A stretch of 64,000 nucleotides of DNA from Pseudobdellovibrio sp031428275. Its GTDB lineage: Bacteria; Bdellovibrionota; Bdellovibrionia; Bdellovibrionales; Bdellovibrionaceae. Positions 1 through 6,657 of the stretch are shown here, one piece after another. The stretch is from assembly GCA_031428275.1 (NCBI GenBank), contig JANPPC010000041.1, positions 62,001-126,000 of the forward strand, in the 5' to 3' direction. Numbering within the stretch: the stretch's first letter is position 1; each line of letters starts with the position of its first letter. The notes beneath the pieces were generated by a model. The model ran no database searches and was not told where the DNA came from. It saw nothing but the letters and a program-made list of their open reading frames with translations. The translations under genes were made by a program, and so were the position numbers.

Positions 1-1
1 A

Positions 2-727
2 GCACCTCCGCGTACGGGCAAAACCGTGCTTATGCAAAACATCGCGAATGCAATTACTGCTAATCACCCAGAAGTAAAATTAATCGTTTTATTAATCGAT
101 GAGCGTCCTGAAGAAGTAACTGATATGCAGCGTACGGTTAAGGGCGAAGTTGTTAGTTCGACGTTCGACGAACCACCAACTCGTCACGTTCAGGTTGCCG
201 AAATGGTTCTAGAAAAAGCCAAGCGTTTAGTTGAGCATAAGCATGACGTAGTTATCTTACTTGATTCGATTACTCGTTTAGCCCGCGCCTACAATACGGT
301 TGTGCCGCCTTCAGGAAAAATCTTATCGGGTGGTGTGGATTCAAATGCGTTGCACAAGCCAAAACGTTTCTTCGGAGCAGCCCGCAATATCGAAGAGGGT
401 GGATCATTAACAATTATAGCAACAGCGTTGATTGACACGGGTTCAAGAATGGATGAAGTCATTTTCGAAGAGTTCAAAGGAACGGGAAATGCCGAAATTC
501 ACTTAGATCGTAAATTAATGGAAAAGCGTATCTTCCCGTGTCTTGATATTAACAAATCAGGAACACGAAAAGAAGATTTGCTAATCGATAAAACAGATTT
601 AAATCGGCTATGGATTCTTCGCAAAGTTTTAGCCCCAATGAATGTGGTTGATGCAATGGAATTCTTAATGGATAAAATCGAGCGTTCGAAGACGAACGCA
701 GATTTCTTGAAGGGTATGAACGGTTAA
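2..727 (+). CDS. rho: Transcription termination factor Rho, C-terminal part (5' end outside window)
   Basis: RNA-dependent hexameric ATPase that ends transcription on unstructured nascent RNA. The reading frame is open from base 2, before any start codon, and begins inside the Walker A loop (APPRTGKT), so the N-terminal RNA-binding half lies upstream of the window. A Walker B-type segment (VVILLDSITRLARAYN) and the Q/R-loop region follow (GALHKPKRFFGAARNI-like, here SNALHKPKRFF), then the conserved end LMDKIERSKTNADFL. The stop is at 725-727. A membrane-protein gene starts 3 bases downstream, so the two are probably co-transcribed. Family assignment is near certain; the only defect is the truncation by the window edge. 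Confidence 0.97.
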   Translation, partial: APPRTGKTVLMQNIANAITANHPEVKLIVLLIDERPEEVTDMQRTVKGEVVSSTFDEPPTRHVQVAEMVLEKAKRLVEHKHDVVILLDSITRLARAYNTVVPPSGKILSGGVDSNALHKPKRFFGAARNIEEGGSLTIIATALIDTGSRMDEVIFEEFKGTGNAEIHLDRKLMEKRIFPCLDINKSGTRKEDLLIDKTDLNRLWILRKVLAPMNVVDAMEFLMDKIERSKTNADFLKGMNG

Positions 728-730
728 GTC

Positions 731-1603
731 TTGCAACCAAATCAAGATAACAAACCTAAAAATAAAAAACGCCAAATTTTTTTCGCGACGGCTTCGATTT
801 TTGCGATCGTTGCCGTTCTAACAATTGGTTATTTTGCGCTTTCAAAAATAAAAGCAACTGAAACCGTTGAAGCCATGTCGCAAGAACAATTTGAAGGTGC
901 GCCGACCATCTCGTCGCAACTTCAAAGCGATTGCCAACAATCGGCAGTTAAAATCAACGAGATTACGAACCCAGACAAGATGGAAGCAGAATTTCGTGCG
1001 AACGTTGAAAACTGTAAAGATGTTTACTTCTTGATTGATCACGAGGTGCAGTTTCGCCGCGAAGGTATGTATCCGGATCTTTCGGTTGATATCGCGTACT
1101 TTATCGCAAAGACCGATAAAAACCGCGCTTTAGATCTTTTGAAATTTGCGCAACAAATGAAGGCTTGGGAATTTTATTTAGGTCCTGTAACTTGTGATTC
1201 ACAGCATGTGCTTGACGCTTACATTGAATCTTTTACTTTACCGACAGAAAAAGTTTGTTTTAAATCTGCTGATTATAAAAATACTTTATTAAAAGAACTT
1301 CAAAATAAAAACTTCGATATTTTTTCTAAGATGTTAGCAAACGATCAGGTCGTATGGATGGGGCAACCCGATTCAGATGTTGGCTGCCCAGAAAAAATTT
1401 CTGCGATTATTCAGACCATAAAAAAATTAACTCAAGGCGCAGTAACGTTCGAAGAAGCCGCTAGTGGCGAAGGTGATTCAAATCGTTTAAACGTAGTGGT
1501 TAAAGCGGCTGGCTTAGACAAAGTTACTTTAATGTTTGTTCCGCAAAAAGAGTGTTTGCAGCTAAATTCTATTTTAGTTCCAGATCTTGAAGTAACTGAA
1601 TAG
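731..1603 (+). CDS. Membrane-anchored protein of unknown function, coupled to rho
   Basis: 290 residues from a TTG codon three bases after the rho stop. I see no strong Shine-Dalgarno sequence, so translation is probably coupled to rho. The N-terminus is charged (NKPKNKKRQ, residues 6-14) and is followed by one hydrophobic segment (about 15-35), giving a single-pass anchor with the rest outside the cytoplasm. The exported part has scattered cysteines (SDC, ENC, VTC, KVC, VGC, KEC) that could form disulfides. I recognise no family. It ends at 1603, directly abutting the stop of the convergent minus-strand gene, with no intergenic base. Confidence 0.72.
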   Translation: MQPNQDNKPKNKKRQIFFATASIFAIVAVLTIGYFALSKIKATETVEAMSQEQFEGAPTISSQLQSDCQQSAVKINEITNPDKMEAEFRANVENCKDVYFLIDHEVQFRREGMYPDLSVDIAYFIAKTDKNRALDLLKFAQQMKAWEFYLGPVTCDSQHVLDAYIESFTLPTEKVCFKSADYKNTLLKELQNKNFDIFSKMLANDQVVWMGQPDSDVGCPEKISAIIQTIKKLTQGAVTFEEAASGEGDSNRLNVVVKAAGLDKVTLMFVPQKECLQLNSILVPDLEVTE

Positions 1604-2272
1604 TTACTTTTGACAGATCTGATGAATTTCAGCGTTATCAATCAATAGGCCGCCTGAAGCTTTTTTCGAAGCTAAAGCCACCATAACTTTCGCCACACAA
1701 GATGCCGTAATCGGTTTATATTTTAGTGGCAATAGTGCTGCAAATGCCGGGGTTAGCAGAATTGCAATACGTTCTGCAAGACGAAAATCTTTACGATCTC
1801 CTAATAATAAAGTTGGTTGCAAAAAATGAAGTCGCCCCGAAAAATGCTTCGGTACATCGGCTTGCATTTGGCCCTTCACGCGGTTGTAAAACGATTTAGA
1901 AGTTAGGCTAGCACCCATAGAAGAAACGATCAGCAGCTGTTCGGCTCGGCAGCGGGCTGCTAATTTAGCAAATTGCACGACAGCCTCGTAATCAATTTTC
2001 TTAAACGCAGATTCAGTTTTTGCCTGGGAAATGGTCGTTCCAAGGCAGCAGAAAAAGTCGATTCCGCGTGACCCACCAAAAGATTGAATTTGTAATTCAA
2101 GATCAGCCCAGTTTAAGAAGTCAAAGTTAAGACCTCGAATTTTTGGGTTACTCCAGACACCTGGCTTACGCGTAATCGCCAGTATACTCGTCCACGAGCT
2201 ATCCTGGGCCAGTTTTTCAACTAACTGCTCGCCAATCAAACCTGTAGAACCAATAACAACCGCTGTTCTCAT
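1604..2272 (-). CDS. NAD(P)-binding Rossmann protein, HTATIP2/YbjT-like
   Basis: 222-residue atypical short-chain dehydrogenase/epimerase-fold protein. The dinucleotide-binding loop GSTGLIG lies at residues 8-14. A FCCLGTT segment follows near residue 75, and an active-site-like YNRVKGQ (Tyr-x-x-x-Lys) near 130. The arrangement matches the HTATIP2/YbjT group of NAD(P)-binding proteins rather than classical SDRs. Substrate cannot be read from sequence. It is a lone minus-strand gene between two plus-strand units. Its stop abuts the stop of the upstream convergent gene, and its start faces away from the L31 promoter region. Confidence 0.8.
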   Translation of the reverse strand: MRTAVVIGSTGLIGEQLVEKLAQDSSWTSILAITRKPGVWSNPKIRGLNFDFLNWADLELQIQSFGGSRGIDFFCCLGTTISQAKTESAFKKIDYEAVVQFAKLAARCRAEQLLIVSSMGASLTSKSFYNRVKGQMQADVPKHFSGRLHFLQPTLLLGDRKDFRLAERIAILLTPAFAALLPLKYKPITASCVAKVMVALASKKASGGLLIDNAEIHQICQK

Positions 2273-2469
2273 TAAACCACCTAAACCACTGAAATCATTG
2301 AAAAATGCATCAACAAGCGCGAGGCCTTAGGAATTCAGAAAATTTTTTTCACGGTTGGTTCACCGTGTGTTCGTTCGGAAGATTTTCCGACTAAAAAGTG
2401 CTTTTCTCTTGAGCCTTGCGTCTTCGCTATGCTATCACCTAAGTCTTCAATTTCAATAAAGGAAACGCT

Positions 2470-2733
2470 ATGAAAGACGGATTACACCCAAAAGTTAAAA
2501 CAGTTGTCTTTAAAGACATCTCTTGTGATTTCTCATTTTTAGGTACAACAACTTTAGATTCTAAAGAAAAAACAACTTGGACAGATGGCAAAGAATATCC
2601 ATTAGTTAAGGTTGAGATCTCTTCTGCTTCTCACCCATTTTACACAGGCAAGCAGCGTGTAATGGATACTGAGGGTCGTATCGACCGTTTCAAAAAGAAA
2701 TACGCAAAGCCAGCAACTACGACTGCAAAGTAA
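2470..2733 (+). CDS. rpmE2: Ribosomal protein bL31, type B (zinc-free)
   Basis: 87-residue large-subunit protein. The start MKDGLHPKVKTVVFKD and the core segments WTDGKEYPLVKVEISS and HPFYTGKQRVMDTEGRIDRFKKKY are diagnostic of bL31 type B. Only one cysteine is present, so the zinc-binding CxxC pairs of the type A protein are missing. In many bacteria the type B form is the zinc-starvation paralogue; here it stands in the usual rho-rpmE-prfA position, so it may be the main L31. The start is preceded by AAAGGAAACGCT, a good ribosome binding site. A strong intrinsic terminator follows within 45 bases. Confidence 0.96.
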   Translation: MKDGLHPKVKTVVFKDISCDFSFLGTTTLDSKEKTTWTDGKEYPLVKVEISSASHPFYTGKQRVMDTEGRIDRFKKKYAKPATTTAK

Positions 2734-2772
2734 CTTTCACATTCGACGCTCTCTTAAGAGAGCAAATAATAG

Positions 2773-2803
2773 AAGCGGCATAATCATGCCGCTTTTGTTT
2801 TTT
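2773..2803 (+). terminator. Rho-independent terminator after rpmE2
   Basis: Perfect 9-bp stem AAGCGGCAT / ATGCCGCTT with an AATC loop, followed by TTGTTTTTT. A second perfect palindrome (GCTCTCTTAAGAGAGC, 2748-2763) lies just before it. It separates rpmE2 from prfA. Confidence 0.92.
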
Positions 2804-2876
2804 AAAGACATCAAAACGAAAATCATTAGATTCTCAAAGATGCCAAATACACCGATAGTGTCGAAAGGTTAAAGAT

Positions 2877-3953
2877 ATGTTTTCAAAGTTAGATCAAGTT
2901 GAATCCCGTTACGAAGAAGTTAATTTATCGCTTCAGCGGCCCGACATTGCGTCCGACCAAAAAAGATATCGCGCTTTGATGAAAGAGCTTTCCGACTTAG
3001 AAAAAATCGTAGTGCTTTACCGCGACTTCAAAAAGAAAAGCGAAAATTTAAAAGCCAGTAAAATTCTTTTAACATCAGAATCAGATCCTGAAATGAAAGA
3101 GATGATCCGTGAAGAGTTAAAAGAACTTGAAGCCGACATCCCACGTATTGAAGCCGAATTAAAAATCGCACTTATTCCTAAAGATCCAAACGACGATAAA
3201 AACATTATGCTTGAGATTCGTGCCGGCGCAGGTGGCGATGAAGCATCTCTATTCGCTGACGAACTTTTTCGAGCTTACGCAAGCTACGCTTCAACCAATG
3301 GTTGGAAAGCCGAACTTCTTTCGTATACAGACGGAAACGTTGGGGGCGCAAAAGAAGTTATTGCGATGATTTCTGGCGAAGCGGTATTTTCTAAAATGAA
3401 ATACGAATCGGGCGTTCACCGCGTACAGCGTGTTCCCAAGACTGAGGCCGCCGGTCGCATTCATACGTCAACCATCACGGTTGCAATTATTCCGGAAGTT
3501 GAAGAAGTAAAAGTTAAAATTGATATGAAAGATATTACGATCGACGTTATGCGCGCCAGCGGAGCCGGCGGACAGTCGGTCAATAGAACTGAATCAGCCG
3601 TTCGCCTTCACCATCTTCCAACAGGAATTTTAGTTCATTGCCAAGAGGGTAAATCACAAAACTCGAATAAAGAGCGCGCATTTCAAATTTTAGGAATGAA
3701 GTTGCAAAAATTAGAGGACGACAAAGTATTGAAAGAAGCCTCAGATGCACGACTTGACCAAATTGGCACAGGCGATCGTTCTGAGCGTATTCGCACTTAC
3801 AACTTTCCACAGACTCGTATCACCGACCACCGAATCGGTTTAACTATTCACCAATTGCCACAGGTGATGGGTGGCGAGCTTGAAAATCTAATCGATCCGT
3901 TGATCGCGTATTTTCAGGCAGAAGCTCTTAAAAAACAATCGAACAATACCTAA
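2877..3953 (+). CDS. prfA: Peptide chain release factor 1
   Basis: 358 residues, the usual RF1 length. It recognises UAA and UAG and triggers peptidyl-tRNA hydrolysis. The catalytic GGQ is at residues 231-233 (SGAGGQSVNRTESAVR). The stop-codon recognition tripeptide is PKT at 187-189, within RVPKTEAAGRIHTS; the PxT form identifies RF1, since RF2 has SPF. The GAGGDEAS segment (117-124) is also typical. The stop codon overlaps the prmC start by one base (TAATG), so the factor and the enzyme that methylates its GGQ glutamine are translationally coupled. Confidence 0.97.
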   Translation: MFSKLDQVESRYEEVNLSLQRPDIASDQKRYRALMKELSDLEKIVVLYRDFKKKSENLKASKILLTSESDPEMKEMIREELKELEADIPRIEAELKIALIPKDPNDDKNIMLEIRAGAGGDEASLFADELFRAYASYASTNGWKAELLSYTDGNVGGAKEVIAMISGEAVFSKMKYESGVHRVQRVPKTEAAGRIHTSTITVAIIPEVEEVKVKIDMKDITIDVMRASGAGGQSVNRTESAVRLHHLPTGILVHCQEGKSQNSNKERAFQILGMKLQKLEDDKVLKEASDARLDQIGTGDRSERIRTYNFPQTRITDHRIGLTIHQLPQVMGGELENLIDPLIAYFQAEALKKQSNNT

Positions 3954-4807
3954 TGACATTAAAAGACGTTTTCGAAAAATCAGTTCAATTTTTTAAAGAA
4001 AAAAAAGTCGAAACGCCAAGACTTGATGCCGAAATTTTAATATCGCACGCCTTAAAAATTGACCGCGTACAAATTTACGTAAAGTACGATCAGCCACTTA
4101 AAGATGAAGAAGTTAGCGCCTGTCGCGAATTGATAAAGCGTCGTTCACTGGGCGAACCTGTTGCTTACATTCTTAAAGAGAAGGGCTTCTACTCGCAAAT
4201 TTTTGAAGTGGGCCCAGGCGTTCTTGTTCCGCGCCCCGAAACTGAAGCAATTGTTGAAGAAGCCTTAGCATTTATTAAAAAGAACGATATTAGAAACGCT
4301 CGCATTTTAGATTTAGGCTCAGGCTCTGGATGCATAGGCTTATCAATTTTAGCAAATGCGCCCGGTTCCACTTTAGTTAGCATTGAAGGCTCTGAAGCCG
4401 CCTTAGCTTACTTACAAAAAAACACTGAAAAATTAGAACTTCTAAGCCGCGTTGAAATTTTACACGAAGATATCGAAGATTTTGATTTCACAGAAATTGG
4501 TGACTACGACGTTATTGTTTCAAACCCACCTTACATTGACCAGGCAGACAAGCTAATTCAGGCCAGTGTAAAGAAATTTGAGCCACACGAGGCCTTATTT
4601 TCTGGTAATAAAGGCCTACACGCTATTCTGAGCTGGTCATATAAAACTAGAAACTTACTTAAATCTCCGGGCATCATGATTTTCGAGATGGGTCACGAGC
4701 AAGGCCCCCAAGTTAAGCAGGCTTTTGAAGACTTAAAAATATTTTCTTCTACGCAAATTATAAAAGACTTATCAGGACTTGATCGAATCGTAAAAAGCGT
4801 TCGATAA
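3953..4807 (+). CDS. prmC: Release factor glutamine methyltransferase
   Basis: 284 residues. It transfers a methyl group from S-adenosylmethionine to the glutamine of the GGQ motif in release factors. Visible motifs are PRPETE (93-98), the SAM-binding loop LDLGSGSGCIG (119-129) and the catalytic NPPY (191-194), which holds the target amide. The N-terminal 80 residues form the helical RF-binding domain. The start codon uses the last base of the prfA stop (TAATG). murA follows after 23 bases, giving a prfA-prmC-murA run on one strand. Confidence 0.96.
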   Translation: MTLKDVFEKSVQFFKEKKVETPRLDAEILISHALKIDRVQIYVKYDQPLKDEEVSACRELIKRRSLGEPVAYILKEKGFYSQIFEVGPGVLVPRPETEAIVEEALAFIKKNDIRNARILDLGSGSGCIGLSILANAPGSTLVSIEGSEAALAYLQKNTEKLELLSRVEILHEDIEDFDFTEIGDYDVIVSNPPYIDQADKLIQASVKKFEPHEALFSGNKGLHAILSWSYKTRNLLKSPGIMIFEMGHEQGPQVKQAFEDLKIFSSTQIIKDLSGLDRIVKSVR

Positions 4808-4830
4808 TAATATCCATATAAGGAATTTAT

Positions 4831-6084
4831 ATGGATACAATGATTATCAAAAGTGGCGCACAGTTAAATGGAACCGTTGCAACAAGCGGTGCAAAGAATG
4901 CAGCCCTTCCAATCTTATTTTCTACGTTACTAGCAGAAGGCGAACATATATTCGATAATGTTCCGAAGCTTAAAGATATAGAATCAACAGCTAGTTTATT
5001 AGAAAGCTTTGGTTGTTCTAGCCAGCGTGAAGAAAATACTTTTCGCGTACGGGTTAACAAACTTAAATCTTTCGAAGCGCATTACGACCTTGTTCGTAAA
5101 ATGCGCGCCAGCATTCTTTGCCTAGGGCCGATTTTAGCTAAATATGGTGAGGCCGTTGTTTCTTTGCCGGGCGGCTGCGCGATTGGCACGCGCCCGATTG
5201 ATTTGCACTTAGACGCGATGAAAGCATTGGGCGCTGAAATTGAATTGAAAGACGGTTATGTCTTAGCAAAAGCAAAACGTTTGCAAGGTGCGACCGTGTT
5301 TTTTGAAAAGACCACTGTTGGCGGAACTGAAAATTTACTAATGGCGGCAACGTTAGCACAGGGTACGACAACTATTGAAAACGCGGCCAAAGAGCCCGAG
5401 ATTGTTGATCTAGCAAATTACCTAAATAAAATGGGCGCTAAAATTACGGGCCACGGAACTAGCGTTATTAAAGTTGAAGGCGTAGATAAGCTAACTCCAG
5501 CCAGACACACCATCATGGCCGACCGTATTGAAGCGGGTACATTGTTAATTGCCGGAGCAATTACCGGCGGTGATGTGACCGTTACAAAATGCCAACCTCA
5601 CGATTTAGATGCGTTAATTTTAAAAATGCGTGAAAGCGGATTCAAGATCGACATCAGTGATTCAACAATGCGGGTACATCCGCAGCAGTCCTGGGAAGGG
5701 GTTGATATTACGACGGCTCCGCACCCACTATTCCCGACCGATTTACAGGCGCAGTTCATGGCGCTGATGACAGTAGCAAAAGGTACAAGTGTTATTACCG
5801 AGACTGTTTTTGAAAATCGCTTTATGCATGTGAATGAACTGATGCGCTTAGGGGCAGATATCACACCGAAATCACAAGTAGCCGTAATTCGCGGTAAACC
5901 AGGTGGCTTATCGGCCGCGCCGGTTATGGCGACAGATCTTCGCGCCAGTGCTTCATTAGTTTTAGCGGGTCTTGTGGCTAAAGGTGAAACGCAAGTTAGT
6001 CGTATTTATCACTTAGACCGTGGTTATGATAATTTAGAAAATAAATTAACTCAGCTAGGGGCTCTGGTTAGACGCGCGCACTAG
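4831..6084 (+). CDS. murA: UDP-N-acetylglucosamine 1-carboxyvinyltransferase
   Basis: 417 residues. First committed step of peptidoglycan synthesis: it adds enolpyruvate from PEP to UDP-GlcNAc in the cytoplasm. Lys22 and Asn23 (SGAKNAALP) and the catalytic Cys116 (GGCAIGTRPIDLH) are present; the cysteine means fosfomycin sensitivity is expected. HPLFPTDLQAQ (near 300) is the conserved substrate segment. The start follows AAGGAATTTAT, a good ribosome binding site. The gene lies close behind prmC. Its product makes the same UDP-MurNAc precursor pool that the AmgK/MurU-like pair at 49301-51273 would feed by recycling. Confidence 0.97.
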   Translation: MDTMIIKSGAQLNGTVATSGAKNAALPILFSTLLAEGEHIFDNVPKLKDIESTASLLESFGCSSQREENTFRVRVNKLKSFEAHYDLVRKMRASILCLGPILAKYGEAVVSLPGGCAIGTRPIDLHLDAMKALGAEIELKDGYVLAKAKRLQGATVFFEKTTVGGTENLLMAATLAQGTTTIENAAKEPEIVDLANYLNKMGAKITGHGTSVIKVEGVDKLTPARHTIMADRIEAGTLLIAGAITGGDVTVTKCQPHDLDALILKMRESGFKIDISDSTMRVHPQQSWEGVDITTAPHPLFPTDLQAQFMALMTVAKGTSVITETVFENRFMHVNELMRLGADITPKSQVAVIRGKPGGLSAAPVMATDLRASASLVLAGLVAKGETQVSRIYHLDRGYDNLENKLTQLGALVRRAH

Positions 6085-6180
6085 TAAGTCGAAATAGGGT
6101 AAAACAAGCCAATTAAAATTCGAATCATTCAGGGAGAGGCTTTAAAGCAGATCCATAAGACAGAACAGGGAAGGGCGAGG

Positions 6181-6223
6181 AAGAAAAACTTGAACCTCAG
6201 TCGAGGAGGGGCCACGACTGAGG
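6181..6223 (-). terminator. Intrinsic terminator of the small minus-strand gene
   Basis: Perfect 9-bp stem CCTCAGTCG / CGACTGAGG (6195-6203 with 6215-6223) around an 11-base loop. Read on the minus strand, the stem is followed by TTCAAGTTTTTCTT, a U-rich tail. On the plus strand there is no such tail. The terminator therefore belongs to the minus-strand reading frame that ends 22 bases away. Confidence 0.7.
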
Positions 6224-6244
6224 CACTAAAACGGGTTGTTAACC

Positions 6245-6454
6245 TTAGCCAACAAAGTTTTCTGTAAATCTAATCGAATGGAAACTTTTAGAATCGAAAT
6301 CTGGGAGGGGATCCTGGATATTCAATTTTTCAGAAGTTTCCATCTGATTATTTAATTTTTTCGAATCAAAATCAGAGCCATTAGCTTCACAAGCTTTAGC
6401 TTTTGCCGACAAAACAAGAACTAAAACTATATATGTCGCAATCAACAATCTAAT
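6245..6454 (-). CDS. Small secreted protein candidate
   Basis: 69 residues if started at the internal ATG (MIRLLIATYIV...); a longer 78-residue version would start at 6481. The first 20 or so residues are a clear signal peptide: a positive residue, then a run of I/L/V/A, then SAKAKA before Cys. The mature part is short, acidic and Ser/Asp-rich (DFDSKK, PDFDSKSF). No family is recognised. Neither start has a convincing ribosome binding site, which keeps confidence low. The intrinsic terminator just beyond its stop, oriented for this strand, is the best evidence that it is a gene. The rest of 6085-6657 holds no other gene. Confidence 0.42.
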   Translation of the reverse strand: MRLLIATYIVLVLVLSAKAKACEANGSDFDSKKLNNQMETSEKLNIQDPLPDFDSKSFHSIRFTENFVG

Positions 6455-6619
6455 CATGAGAATTCTTAAAGCAACACGCATGCCAAAAAAACATGGTCAA
6501 ACCCTGAAAAATAGAGTGTTTCCAGCTGGTTAGGCTGGGTATTCAGTTCCAAGGTGGAACTAAAAGTGGTTCCAATAGCAGACCTAGGTCATGAGTTGGG
6601 ACTTTCTTGCAAGCGCTAA

Positions 6620-6649
6620 CTGACGTAACCCTAAAGAGATATTTATAAT
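6620..6649 (+). promoter_or_regulatory. Candidate sigma-70 promoter of the TPR operon
   Basis: A perfect -10 hexamer TATAAT (6644-6649) is preceded 18 bases upstream by CTGACG (6620-6625), which matches 4 of 6 bases of the -35 consensus. Transcription would begin around 6656, almost at the ATG at 6658, implying a leaderless or nearly leaderless message. No Shine-Dalgarno sequence is seen before that ATG, which is consistent. Confidence 0.38.
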
Positions 6650-6657
6650 AAAGTCTG

